NCBI GenBank assembly: GCA_035644935.1
Contig: DASQNO010000010.1
Span: forward strand, 21,753 to 85,752
Direction of reading: 5' to 3'
From: CADCVW01 sp035644935
GTDB taxonomy: Bacteria; Pseudomonadota; Alphaproteobacteria; Sphingomonadales; Sphingomonadaceae
DNA: 64,000 bases
A program made the position numbers and the translations under genes. Below are positions 8,236 through 17,897 of the stretch, in pieces. Every line of letters begins with the position of its first letter. Positions within the stretch are counted from its first letter, which is position 1. Below the pieces are notes generated by a model. The model was not told the origin of the DNA. It worked only from the letters and a program-made list of their open reading frames with translations, and did no database searches.

Positions 8236-10512
8236 TTGGAGACAGCTTTCTTGGCTAGAGAGGGCGCGAACTCGGTACTTAATGAGCCGCGGCAAGGTGA
8301 GCGGCTGCAAAGGGCGCACCAGGACCCACGGGCGCGCACGCGCCTGCCTGACGGGTTCTCCGGCCTCGACACGAGTAGCGAGGACTTCCGGAACGCGCTG
8401 ACCTTCACCGCGGTCGGATGGGCGTGCAGCTTCGTGCTGCTCTTGCTGCCAATCCTCGTGACGAATCCCAATCCGATATGGGAACTCGAGTCCCACAACC
8501 TCATACTGCCGACAAGCGCCAGTCTGCTCGGCTTCTTGCTCACCGGAATAGTCTATACCGTCGCGCGCCGCACCCGCGCGTGGGCGACGCCGAAGATGAT
8601 CGCAGCGGTGGTTGTATCGGTGCTGGCTGTGGCGGCGGTGCTAAGCGTCGTCGATGCGCGGCTGTACGGAGTGGTGGCACGCGCGTTCTCGCCATTTTTG
8701 AATGCAGAGCCGAACCTGACCAACCTGTTCGTAGTGAACTTCGTCGGGTTCACTTGGCTTTTCGGTATGTTCGGCGCGATCTACGTGATGCAGATCACCG
8801 GCAGCGCCATGCGCGCCCGCGAACGCGAGCTCGCGAGGACAGCTCTGGAAGGCTCACGGGAAACTCAGTCCCGGCAGGCTTTTCTTCTCGAGCTTGGGGA
8901 TGCGCTTCGGCGTCGAACGGTGGCGACCGACATCCTGCATGAGGCGGTGCAGGCGCTCGGCCGGCACCTCGCCGCGAACCGGGTCGGTTACGCGGAGATC
9001 GACGCTGGCGCGGATGTGCTAACCGTCGATGTGGAATGGGGCGATGGCAGCCTTTCGGCTATCAGAGGCCGATATCCACTTGCGGCATTCGGCCAGTGCC
9101 ATGTGGCGGCGCTCACCCGAGGTGAGACCGCTCGGATCGATGATGTTGACGACAGCCCGCATGTCGACGACGCGAACCGGCCGGCCCTCAGAGCCATGGG
9201 CATCGAAGCGGGCGTGACGGTGCCGTTGGTGCGCGACGGGGAGCTCGTTGCGCTGTTGTCCGTGCACCAAGGCGAGCCGCGCGCCTGGAAAGCGACCGAG
9301 GTCCATCTGATCGAGGAAGTTGCCGAGCGCACTTGGACTACCGTCGAGCGCGCGCGCGCCGAGGCCGACCTCGCCGCGTCGCAGGAAGCGCTTTATCAGT
9401 CGGAGAAGCTGACAGCCCTAGGGAGCCTGCTCGCAGGCGTCAGCCATGAGCTCAACAATCCTTTGTCTGTGGTCGTAGCGCAATCGGTCATGATGGAGGA
9501 GGACGCGGCGGGCTCGAAGCTCGCTACGCGGGCGGTCAAAATCCGCGGCGCCGCCGAACGTTGCGCCAAGATAGTCCAGACGTTTCTCGCCATGGCGCGG
9601 CAGAAGCCGCCGACCCGTGGCCGAGTCGACGTGAATTCAGTAGTTCGCGGGGCGCTTGACCTTACCGCTTATGGTCTGCGCAGCACGGGCGTGGAGGTCG
9701 CTTGCGACCTCGCGTCTGACCTCCCGACGCTCGAGGCGGACGCCGACCAGCTGCACCAGGTGCTCGCCAATCTCGTCGTCAATGCCCAGCAGGCGCTGCA
9801 GGAAGTAAGCCACAGGCGCCACCTGTCGATCGTGACGCGGCGGGGACGCCAACCCGGCACGATTCAGGTCGAGGTTGCGGACAATGGCCCGGGCGTTCCC
9901 GAGGAGATCCGCCGGCGCGTTCTGGAGCCGTTCTTCACGACCAAGCCGCCGGGGTCCGGCACGGGACTCGGCCTGTCCTTTTCCCATGGTGTTATCGAGG
10001 CTCACGGCGGTACGCTCGAATTGCTGGAGACGCGCGAGGGGGCGGCCTTCAGAGTTACTCTCCCCGCGCCCGGGACCGACGCCTCCTCAAAAGACGTAGA
10101 CAACGCCTCGCCGCCCACGGCGGGAGATCATGGGCGCGGTGACGCTCTGGTCGTCGATGATGAAGCGGAGATCGCCGATACGTTGGCAGAGATCCTGGAA
10201 GGGCAGGGCTATTGTGTGTGGATCGCCGGCGACGGCGCGGAAGCCAAGCGCCAGCTAGCGACGCGCGACTTCGATCTCATCCTGTCCGACCTGCGCATGC
10301 CCGGCATCGACGGGCCGGCCCTACACGCATGGATGAAGGCCAAGCGTCCGCACTTATTAGACCGGCTCGGCTTCGTAACAGGTGACACCATGGGCCCCGG
10401 CGCGGTCAGGTTCCTAGCAGAAAGCGGGCGGCTCAGCCTAGAGAAGCCTTTCACCCCCCAAGCCGTTCGTGATTTGGTCGGGCGCGTACGCGCTAAGGTG
10501 GACGCCGCGTGA
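8236..10512 (+). CDS. Membrane-bound GAF hybrid sensor histidine kinase
   Basis: The product is 758 residues with a TTG start preceded by AGGAG (8224-8228). Four membrane segments lie at about residues 55-190. They are followed by a GAF-type domain (about 215-375, with VGYAEIDAG and ITVPLV-like strands), a HisKA dimerisation helix with phospho-acceptor His404 in GVSHELNNPL, and an ATPase domain with VLANLVVNAQQAL (N box) and VADNGPGVPEEI (G1) plus GSGTGLGLSFS (G2). A C-terminal receiver follows with phospho-acceptor Asp685 in LILSDLRMPG. The signal is unknown. Its stop overlaps the start of an OmpR-type regulator (GTGA), so the two are translationally coupled. It is a close paralogue of the kinase at 33.3-35.6 kb, which lacks the membrane part. 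Confidence 0.93.
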   Translation: METAFLAREGANSVLNEPRQGERLQRAHQDPRARTRLPDGFSGLDTSSEDFRNALTFTAVGWACSFVLLLLPILVTNPNPIWELESHNLILPTSASLLGFLLTGIVYTVARRTRAWATPKMIAAVVVSVLAVAAVLSVVDARLYGVVARAFSPFLNAEPNLTNLFVVNFVGFTWLFGMFGAIYVMQITGSAMRARERELARTALEGSRETQSRQAFLLELGDALRRRTVATDILHEAVQALGRHLAANRVGYAEIDAGADVLTVDVEWGDGSLSAIRGRYPLAAFGQCHVAALTRGETARIDDVDDSPHVDDANRPALRAMGIEAGVTVPLVRDGELVALLSVHQGEPRAWKATEVHLIEEVAERTWTTVERARAEADLAASQEALYQSEKLTALGSLLAGVSHELNNPLSVVVAQSVMMEEDAAGSKLATRAVKIRGAAERCAKIVQTFLAMARQKPPTRGRVDVNSVVRGALDLTAYGLRSTGVEVACDLASDLPTLEADADQLHQVLANLVVNAQQALQEVSHRRHLSIVTRRGRQPGTIQVEVADNGPGVPEEIRRRVLEPFFTTKPPGSGTGLGLSFSHGVIEAHGGTLELLETREGAAFRVTLPAPGTDASSKDVDNASPPTAGDHGRGDALVVDDEAEIADTLAEILEGQGYCVWIAGDGAEAKRQLATRDFDLILSDLRMPGIDGPALHAWMKAKRPHLLDRLGFVTGDTMGPGAVRFLAESGRLSLEKPFTPQAVRDLVGRVRAKVDAA

Positions 10513-11225
10513 CATCGGTTCCGCACATCGCCGTTGTCGACGACGAGGAAGACGTGCGCGAGGCCATTGGCGAGTACCTGTCGCGCAACGGCTTCCTTGT
10601 CAGCCTTTGCGACGGGGGCGCATCGCTGGACGCACTTATGGCCGAGCGGCCGGTTGATCTGGTCGTGCTCGACGTGAATATGCCCGGGGAGGACGGAATT
10701 TCGATTGCGCGCCGGCTTCGGGCTCACGGCAAGATGGGCGTCATCATGGTGACAGCCCGAAGCGACGCCTTCGATCAGGTGATTGGGCTTGAGGTCGGCG
10801 CAGATGATTATGTCGTCAAGCCGGCCGATCCGCGCGTCCTGCTCGCCCGCGTGCGCGCGTTGCTTCGCCGCGCAAGGGAGCCCGGCGAACCGGTGGCCGC
10901 GATGGGCCGGCGGGTGCGTCTGGGCCGCTGCGTACTCGATCTCGACGCGCGCAAGCTGTTCGACGAGGGTGGTGAGGAGGTGTCGCTCACCTCCATGGAA
11001 CTTGATCTGCTTCGCACGTTCGTTGAACACCCCAACAAGGTGCTAACGCGCGACCGCATTCTCGACCTGGCGCACGACCGCGAAATGGAGCCGTTCGACC
11101 GCTCGGTCGATAGCCGCGTCAAGCGCCTCCGCAAGAAAATCGAGGACGACCACACCAATCCGCAGGTCATCAAAACCGCGCGGGGTGCCGGCTACATATT
11201 CGTACCTGCAAAGCCAGCTGTTTAG
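10509..11225 (+). CDS. OmpR/PhoB-family response regulator
   Basis: The product is 238 residues. The receiver (about 1-120) has acidic residues DDEED, phospho-acceptor Asp55 in VVLDVNMPGED, and a conserved Lys in DYVVKPADP. The C-terminal winged helix (about 140-235) contains LTSMELDLLRTFVEHPNKVL and ends GAGYIFVPAKPAV. The GTG start overlaps the kinase stop codon as GTGA. The neighbouring hybrid kinase has its own receiver, so phosphate could flow to either domain. The 228 bases downstream contain a CAGGGG/CCCCTG inverted repeat (11252-11265) without a T-run and no gene. Confidence 0.93.
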   Translation: MTSVPHIAVVDDEEDVREAIGEYLSRNGFLVSLCDGGASLDALMAERPVDLVVLDVNMPGEDGISIARRLRAHGKMGVIMVTARSDAFDQVIGLEVGADDYVVKPADPRVLLARVRALLRRAREPGEPVAAMGRRVRLGRCVLDLDARKLFDEGGEEVSLTSMELDLLRTFVEHPNKVLTRDRILDLAHDREMEPFDRSVDSRVKRLRKKIEDDHTNPQVIKTARGAGYIFVPAKPAV

Positions 11226-11453
11226 TCCACCTAGGTTCGGCTTCTCCCCGCCAGGGGCACCCCTGACCATCCGCATGGCGCCGGTTCCTAGGAACGGCGG
11301 CATAGCTGACACAATTGACACCCTTTTACGGCGTTCGCGGCCAACCGCCGCCACGCAAGACCCTTATCTGCATAACGACAGCTAAAGTCGGGTACCGCGA
11401 AGGCGGGCCAGCCGACGTTGGAGCAAGGAAATAGTGGACGGAGGGTCGGACGC

Positions 11454-12980
11454 ATGAAGAAGGGACTTAAGACCCTGGCCGCGATCGCCTTGTTCCTGGG
11501 TTGGAGCCCGGCGGCGGCGCAGAAGCAGCGCGAGGCTCCATCCCCGCCGTATGCGTCGGCCGATTGGAGCCCCGACCCGTGGCTTGCGGACTTGGCGCAA
11601 ATGCGCCGCGCCCTGGAGACGAAGTACGCGAACTTGCAATGGCTTCTGACCGAGCGCGAGTTCGATCTGAACGGCTTGTTTGAGCGCGCAGCCAACGTCC
11701 TGCGCCAAAGCCGGAACGACGCCGACGCAAAGATACTGTTGAACCGCGTCGTGGAGCGGATCGACGACGGCCACGTCAGCCTTTCCTGGCCGCTGGCCGT
11801 GCCGGCCTCGCCCCATGCCGGCACCGCCCCGCAGCCACTACCTCTACCGACCGCCGCTGCCTTCTGCCGAGCGCAGGGTTACCACCCCGGCATTGGGGGC
11901 GCCGGCATCGGCCCGTCGCTGCCCGGATACCGGCCGATCGCGACGGGCGACCTCCTCCCCGCCGGCACGGTCCAGGCAGGCCCAATCCGTACGGGGATCG
12001 TCCGCATCGGCGTTTTCGATCCGCACGGCAGCAGCTCTCTGTGCGAGGAGGCGGTGGCCGCGCTCGCCATCCCTTTGGACCGGCACTGCGACGAGGCTTG
12101 CAAGGACTCGATCATCACTGACGCCTACCGTCGCCTGACCGGCGCCTTCGAGGATCGTCTGATCGGGCTCCGCGCGGCCGGGGCGGAGGTGGTGGTCGTC
12201 GATATCGCGGGCAACGGCGGAGGCTCTGAATGGGCGGAGGTTGCCGCCAGAATGCTGAGCCGGCGTCCGCTGACCTCGGCGCGCATGGGGTTCGTGCGGG
12301 GCCAGCATTGGGAGCGTCTGTGGCGGGAACAGGCAGAGCGGCTGCGCGGCTTCGCCGCCACTGCTTCGGCGCAAGATCGCCCACGCCTTCTCACCTGGGC
12401 ATCCGAGGCCGAAGCCGCCCGGGCGGAGGCGGCGCGGCATTGCCCGCCCACCGGCGATCGCGCCTGCCCGTGGCTCGGCCGTGCCGGCTTCTCGACCGGC
12501 CTTGTCGGCTCGATTGAGGCTGGCGAGTTCGACGGCAAGCCTTGGGGCGTCCACGTCTTCAATCCCAGCCAGCATCCTTATCGCGATGGCGTCTGGGACG
12601 GCCCAGTCGTGGTTTTGGTTGACGAGGAGACCTGGTCAGCCGCCGAGCAATTTGCGGCGCTCATGCAGGATAACCGCGTGGCGTTGATCGTGGGCGGTCG
12701 CACAGGCGGCTCGGGCTGCGGTCATACCTGGGGCGGCACTCCGATCACTCTGACCAATAGCGGAGCGGTTCTGAAGCTGCCCGACTGCGTCCGCTTTCGC
12801 GCGGACGGCTCAAACGAAGTGCGCGGCATCCTGCCCGACCTGCCCGTGGCTTGGCGCGCCAACGACGGCCGCGCATTCCGGGCGCGGCTGCTCGAGTCCG
12901 CTCTCCCCGAGGCGGTTGCGAGGGCGAGTTCGATCCATCGAGCGGCACCGGCTGCCAGCGCATCAGGCACCCGCCCCTAG
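11454..12980 (+). CDS. Secreted S41-family (C-terminal processing type) peptidase
   Basis: The product is 508 residues from ATG 11454, preceded by GGAGGG at an eight-base spacing. The signal peptide reads MKKGLKTLAAIALFLGWSPA and ends AAAQ. The N-terminal helical part (about 30-110) contains RRALETKYANLQWL and a conserved DDGHVSL. The catalytic domain has VVVDIAGNGGGSEWAEV, as in S41 enzymes, and the likely nucleophile Ser395 in DEETWSAAEQFAAL followed by VGGRTGGSGCGH. No PDZ domain is evident between the two halves, only a segment with LPGYRPIATGD. It probably acts in the periplasm or outside the cell on peptides. It stands alone. Confidence 0.85.
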   Translation: MKKGLKTLAAIALFLGWSPAAAQKQREAPSPPYASADWSPDPWLADLAQMRRALETKYANLQWLLTEREFDLNGLFERAANVLRQSRNDADAKILLNRVVERIDDGHVSLSWPLAVPASPHAGTAPQPLPLPTAAAFCRAQGYHPGIGGAGIGPSLPGYRPIATGDLLPAGTVQAGPIRTGIVRIGVFDPHGSSSLCEEAVAALAIPLDRHCDEACKDSIITDAYRRLTGAFEDRLIGLRAAGAEVVVVDIAGNGGGSEWAEVAARMLSRRPLTSARMGFVRGQHWERLWREQAERLRGFAATASAQDRPRLLTWASEAEAARAEAARHCPPTGDRACPWLGRAGFSTGLVGSIEAGEFDGKPWGVHVFNPSQHPYRDGVWDGPVVVLVDEETWSAAEQFAALMQDNRVALIVGGRTGGSGCGHTWGGTPITLTNSGAVLKLPDCVRFRADGSNEVRGILPDLPVAWRANDGRAFRARLLESALPEAVARASSIHRAAPAASASGTRP

Positions 12981-13220
12981 GTTGCGGAGCAAAGCGTGCA
13001 GACACGCTGATCGGGCTTGGCGGCAACGTTGCGCTCTTGCTTCTGACTCGCGTGACGTCGCTTCGGTTGACACAGTTGCCACAAGATTTGCGATCGCCCG
13101 ACCCAAGACTGCCATGACGGGCGGGGTAGCTGAGTGGCGTCGGGTCCATCGAGCAAAGACGAACTAGTCAGCGCTCGGTTTCGGCCAAGTTGCGCATTCA
13201 ATTATCCGTGGAGGAACAGC

Positions 13221-16200
13221 ATGATCGAGCGTCTGAGTGACTTGTCTGCCGAGAGCAGCCAGCCAACCATTTCAGCGAATGGCCGCTTCGTGGCCTTCCT
13301 CAGCAAGGGTGATCCGGACTCTTGGTTCAAGGAAATCTACCTTACCGATACGCTCACCGGTATCACCCAACGTCTGCCGCTCGCACTTAACGGATCGCGC
13401 CTCGACTATGATGACGTTTGGGATCTGAGGATCTCGGCGGATGGCCGGTACATCACGTTCATGACAACAGCTTCGAACATCGTGGCCGATGACATGCCTG
13501 GCACCGGCGACATTTTCGTCTTTGATCGGGAAACCGGCACAAGCAGTCTTTTGACGCCGAACCTCGATGGGAGTGCTTCGGGTTCCGCGTGGAGTGCCGC
13601 GATGGCCGTCAGTGCGGACGCGCGTTTCGTAGCCTACGTGAGTGACGGGCAAGATGTAGCGGGTATGCCTGAGCGGGAAACGCCCAAGCGCGAGATGTTC
13701 TTGCTTGACAGGCAAAGTGGTGAGCGCGTGTGGCTCGCGGAGGTTTCGAATGACCCGGTGATAGGTGCAGCCGCGCTGTCGCCCGATGGCCGGTTTGTGG
13801 CCTATCAGATACTCACGCCAAGTGAGTATCGGACAATGGTCCTTGATCGCGCCACGGGCGTGAAGACGCTTCTGCCTGGGTCGTCCGGTAACCCGACAGT
13901 CGAATTCTCGGCGGACGGCACTACGATGGTCGTGTGGTTCAAGGATGGATCGAACACGGGTTTGATCGAAGCGCATGACCTCACCTCCGGGGTAGTCGAA
14001 ACCATCGCGTCTGGGCTGGGTGACGCGAGCGGAATGTCGGTTTCAGCGGACGGCCGTTACGTCACCTTCGCAAGCTATCGCGCGCTAACGACGGATGACA
14101 CGGACACCGGCGACCGCGACGTCTATGTTGCCGATCGCGAAACGGGTAAGATCGCTCTCGTAAGCAACATTCCCAACGTCACTGGACCGGATGGGAGGAC
14201 CTCGCTGAACGAATATTATCGGCCTGCCATATCCGCTGACGGCAAGTGGATCGTGTTCAACGATACTGGCGGCCCGACTACCTCCGACGATGTCAACGAA
14301 ACGGGAGACGTGTTGCGCGCCTCCAACCCCTTATTTGGAGGTGGCGACATCTACGGTACGGCGGAAAGCGACAGCCTCACAGGAACGTCGGATGGGGAAA
14401 AGATCTTCGCCCTGGGCGGAGACGACGTGGTTCTTAGCGGCGCTGGCGACGATACGGTCGCCGGCGGTGACGGCAACGATGATCTGTTCGGCGAGTCTGG
14501 TAACGACAAGCTCGACGGCGGCATCGGTTACGATAAGCTGTATGGCGGAGATGGCGCGGACGAACTGCGCGGTGGCGAGGGCAAAGACCAGCTTCGCGGA
14601 GGCCAGGGCAGCGACAAGCTTTTCGGCGAGGCAGGCTCGGACGAGTTCTGGGCCGATGCTGGAGACGATATCCTTGATGGCGGCACTGACGAGGACAAGG
14701 CCGACATCGACGTGCTGCACCTTGCCGGATCGGCGTCCGATTACACGATCACCGACGTGCCTTCCGCCGCGGGCACGCCTGCGCATACGCTGATCGCAAG
14801 CGGTGCGACGGGTCACGACAACGTGAAAAACGTCGAGCTGGCGACCTTCGACGCGCTCCGCACCAACACGGCAACGGTGGGTAGCCTGTACGTCACGCTC
14901 GCAGAAGGCGCGCATACGGCGTATTCGAACACCGACCGGATGGGCCACGGCTGGGAGCCGCTCACCGCGATGGAGCTCGGCATCCGGCCCGTGGGCGACA
15001 TCGCTGGCATCCAGACCGCCTACACCTTCGCCAACGGGCTGTACTCGGCACAGGTGCCCGCTCCGGTCGGCGGCGACACGCTGGAGGCGGCTGCCCACGT
15101 CTACTTCGGCGTGGTGGACGGCAAGAATACGGTCATGCTCGCGTTCCGCGGCACCGACACGATCGACACGGACGGGCAGGATTATCCCGCCTTCCAAATG
15201 CACTATCAGCGGTTCGAGCCGCTGGTGAAGGCGGTGATCGAATACGTGAACGCGGGCGGCCACGTCGAGGGCGCGGCGATCGACCAGGTGCTCGTCGCCG
15301 GCCACAGTTTAGGCGGAGCGATGGTGCAGATGTTCATGCAGGACGCCCGTGTGTTCGGCGACCCGCGCTTCGCGGCGGCGACCTTCGGCTCGCCGGGTGC
15401 GGAGAACCACGCCTGGGACCCTCGCATCATGCACTTCGAGCACTCGGCCGATCCGGTCCCTTTGGCCGCCGACTTCGCCCGCTACGTGAAGTCCGGTTTC
15501 GACGACAGCTTCTTCGGCGAGTGGGACCGCCTGCTCGGCGGCGCGGTTGGCGACTTCCTGAAGAACCAGCCTGATCCCACCGACTTCCGCACGGCAGGCG
15601 GTGTGGTCCGATTGTCCACCGATGACAGCGTGGGCTTGGGGTTGCCGCAGCATTCAATGCTGAATTACGTCAATTCGCTCACCAACTTGGCGAGCCAAGC
15701 CCACCTGTTCCCTTGGATGACCCAAGGGGTCGCCGGGCTGCCCGGATCTGGCGTCGTCAACCTTGCGGTCGGCTCAGCGTACGCCGAGATGATCCAGGGC
15801 TCTGACCCGCTCTTCGTGCAAGCGCTGCGCGGCGAGTATTACTTTGATGGCGCGGAGCTGATCATAGGAGGCGCAGGGGCCGACCGACTGGCGGGCGGCG
15901 CGGGGCGCGACCTGTTTGCGGGCACGCTCGCCGAGCTCAACGGCGACACGATCGCGGACCTCGCGGGCGGGGAAAGCATCCGCGTCCTTGGCAGATTGCT
16001 CAACGCAGGCGACTTCCTTTTCACGCCCGACGGGTTGAACGGTGGAATGCTGACCATCGGCGGAGCAGCTTCGATAAGGATCGAGCGGTTCCACCCGGGC
16101 GCCTTCTCGGCCGTCTCCGGAAGCGGCTATACGGACATTCTGTACACGGGTGCGATGAGCTTGCTCGGAACCGATGGGGCGGACGTGCTGGGCGGCGGCG

Positions 16201-17291
16201 ACGGCAACGACCGGCTTCGCGGCGAGGGCGGCGACGACAAGCTCGTGGGTGGCCTCGGCGCTGATGAACTCTTCGGCGGGGCGGGGAATGATCGTCTGTT
16301 CGGCGACGCCTCTGGTCCGGGCGGGGCCGGCGGGCTGCGCCTCGCCACGGCGGCAACGGACGGCGACGACCGGCTTGACGGCGGCCTAGGCGCGGATACG
16401 CTTACGGGCGGCGGGGGTCGCGACACCTTCGTCGTGGGCGGGGACGCGATGGACACGGTAACCGACTTCGCGGCTGGAGGGGGCGGTGACAGGCTGGACG
16501 TATCGGCTTTGCTTGCCGGAACGAACAACCCGTTCATGGATGGGCGTCTGCGCCTTGAGCACCGTAACGGCGACACGGCGTTGGTGTTCGACACGGACGG
16601 CGCGGCCGGAGCCGGAGCCGGTCGAGATTTGATGCTGCTCAAGGGAGTAGCGCCCGACCAACTCTCAGCCGCGAACTTTATTGCCACTGCGGCCGATGGC
16701 GGGCTGGTGCTCATCGACCCACGCGCAACAGGCGGCGCCATCGTCGGCACCGCTGGCGCCGACGTGCTCACCGGCACGACTGGACGGGACCAAATTTCAG
16801 GCCTGGGCGGAAATGACAAGCTGAACGGCGGCGATGGCGCCGACATCCTGTCCGGCGGCGATGGTACCGATTGGCTTAGAGGCGGTAGGGGCGACGACGT
16901 GTTCGTGGCGGAGGTTGGCGCGACCAAGTTGGCCACCAAGTCAGGCCTGATGTCCGTGGACATATTGTTCGATTTCGACCTGGTCGGTGACGATGTTATC
17001 GACCTGCGGGGGATCGACGCTAATGAGCACGCAGCGGGGCACCAGGAATTCAGCTTCGTCGGCAAATCCAGCGGCAAGAACGTAGGCGAACTCAGCTGGA
17101 AGTCATTTGGCAACATAAACGCCGCCGAAAAGGCGCTTGGTTTCGACATTGACGGGTTTTCGGGCAAGCCGGTCAAGGACGGCCCGGTCACCGTAGTGTT
17201 CGGCAACACGGACAATGACGCCGCCCCTGAGTTCGCGCTGGTGCTGGTCGGCACGCCGGACGTGACCCCGACCGACTTCCTTTTTGGGTGA
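13221..17291 (+). CDS. Giant secreted RTX protein: PD40 propeller plus class 3 lipase
   Basis: The product is 1356 residues from ATG 13221 with a GGAGGAA ribosome site; there is no N-terminal signal peptide, as expected for type I secretion. Residues about 10-365 hold seven repeats of the type ISADGRYVTF, a seven-bladed TolB/PD40-like propeller. Residues about 370-495 are RTX nonapeptide repeats such as GGDGNDDLFGESGND. A lipase class 3 domain follows, with VMLAFRGTDTIDT, nucleophile Ser696 in VLVAGHSLGGAM, and FEHSADPVPLA (probable catalytic Asp). Two further RTX blocks lie at about 980-1075 and 1175-1225, and the C-terminus is acidic and hydrophobic, ending TDFLFG. The RTX parts should bind Ca2+ and fold outside the cell. 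No type I secretion genes are nearby. Confidence 0.9.
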   Translation: MIERLSDLSAESSQPTISANGRFVAFLSKGDPDSWFKEIYLTDTLTGITQRLPLALNGSRLDYDDVWDLRISADGRYITFMTTASNIVADDMPGTGDIFVFDRETGTSSLLTPNLDGSASGSAWSAAMAVSADARFVAYVSDGQDVAGMPERETPKREMFLLDRQSGERVWLAEVSNDPVIGAAALSPDGRFVAYQILTPSEYRTMVLDRATGVKTLLPGSSGNPTVEFSADGTTMVVWFKDGSNTGLIEAHDLTSGVVETIASGLGDASGMSVSADGRYVTFASYRALTTDDTDTGDRDVYVADRETGKIALVSNIPNVTGPDGRTSLNEYYRPAISADGKWIVFNDTGGPTTSDDVNETGDVLRASNPLFGGGDIYGTAESDSLTGTSDGEKIFALGGDDVVLSGAGDDTVAGGDGNDDLFGESGNDKLDGGIGYDKLYGGDGADELRGGEGKDQLRGGQGSDKLFGEAGSDEFWADAGDDILDGGTDEDKADIDVLHLAGSASDYTITDVPSAAGTPAHTLIASGATGHDNVKNVELATFDALRTNTATVGSLYVTLAEGAHTAYSNTDRMGHGWEPLTAMELGIRPVGDIAGIQTAYTFANGLYSAQVPAPVGGDTLEAAAHVYFGVVDGKNTVMLAFRGTDTIDTDGQDYPAFQMHYQRFEPLVKAVIEYVNAGGHVEGAAIDQVLVAGHSLGGAMVQMFMQDARVFGDPRFAAATFGSPGAENHAWDPRIMHFEHSADPVPLAADFARYVKSGFDDSFFGEWDRLLGGAVGDFLKNQPDPTDFRTAGGVVRLSTDDSVGLGLPQHSMLNYVNSLTNLASQAHLFPWMTQGVAGLPGSGVVNLAVGSAYAEMIQGSDPLFVQALRGEYYFDGAELIIGGAGADRLAGGAGRDLFAGTLAELNGDTIADLAGGESIRVLGRLLNAGDFLFTPDGLNGGMLTIGGAASIRIERFHPGAFSAVSGSGYTDILYTGAMSLLGTDGADVLGGGDGNDRLRGEGGDDKLVGGLGADELFGGAGNDRLFGDASGPGGAGGLRLATAATDGDDRLDGGLGADTLTGGGGRDTFVVGGDAMDTVTDFAAGGGGDRLDVSALLAGTNNPFMDGRLRLEHRNGDTALVFDTDGAAGAGAGRDLMLLKGVAPDQLSAANFIATAADGGLVLIDPRATGGAIVGTAGADVLTGTTGRDQISGLGGNDKLNGGDGADILSGGDGTDWLRGGRGDDVFVAEVGATKLATKSGLMSVDILFDFDLVGDDVIDLRGIDANEHAAGHQEFSFVGKSSGKNVGELSWKSFGNINAAEKALGFDIDGFSGKPVKDGPVTVVFGNTDNDAAPEFALVLVGTPDVTPTDFLFG

Positions 17292-17434
17292 TATTCAGAT
17301 TACCATTGCTGCCAGATCAATTATCATAGGGTGGTCTGTGCGTACGACGCAAGAATAGGTACGGCAGGCGCATGACAACAACTTCTCAAAGAATTAATCT
17401 GCAAGGCATAGATGATGATGCCGCCTCTCTACCA

Positions 17435-17448
17435 TGTAGACATCTACA
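17435..17448. promoter_or_regulatory. Short palindrome, possible operator
   Basis: TGTAGA-CA-TCTACA lies between the RTX lipase and the small frame at 17607, in a locally AT-richer stretch (17292-17606) with no gene apart from a possible 16-residue peptide at 17504-17554. A regulator cannot be named. Confidence 0.25.
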
Positions 17449-17606
17449 GACGCGTATTTAATTGGCTATGATCTACAACATCATTCTGTTAATGGAGGCC
17501 TCCATGCTACCTCTTCTGAAGGTTTGCGGATTTATTCTTGCGCTTGCTACCTGATCCGGCGATGCCGTGTCTGTAGCGACTTCAGTTCTCAACCTATGGT
17601 GAGGAA

Positions 17607-17897
17607 ATGGCGAAGCTTAGTCGTCAGCATGGCCTTCCAGAGTCCTTCAACGATGACAGCATCCAGAACCAGTTTGGCGCTAATCAGGACTTCGCAGCGT
17701 CTGTGACGCGTGAAACCGAGTTGCTGTTTGCCGCCGCTGCTGCCGGAGATCTCAAGGAGGTCCGAAAGCTTGCACGGGAGGCCAGGACGATGATGCTATC
17801 GCGGCGGGATAGATGGTTTCGTGGCAAGGACGCATATCTGCGTGAGGCAGAGGACATCTGGCTGACCATGGAGGGCTCAGGCCAGTGGCTTGCTTAA
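17607..17897 (+). CDS. Hypothetical protein, 96 residues
   Basis: Starts MAKLSRQHGLPESFNDDSIQ with GAGG close upstream. It is mainly helical, with an Ala-rich middle (ETELLFAAAAAGDLKEVRKL) and ends EDIWLTMEGSGQWLA. The middle loosely resembles one ankyrin-like helix pair (LLFAAAAAGDLKEV), but a single such unit is not enough to call a domain. No neighbours suggest a role. Confidence 0.45.
   Translation: MAKLSRQHGLPESFNDDSIQNQFGANQDFAASVTRETELLFAAAAAGDLKEVRKLAREARTMMLSRRDRWFRGKDAYLREAEDIWLTMEGSGQWLA

Noticed and set aside
11252..11265. CAGGGGCACCCCTG inverted repeat after the OmpR gene as a terminator
   Set aside because: The loop is too small, and no T-run follows.
14330..16900. Regular nucleotide periodicity resembling a CRISPR array
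   Set aside because: The period is 27 bases with variable copies and codes for RTX nonapeptides; no conserved repeat or spacers.
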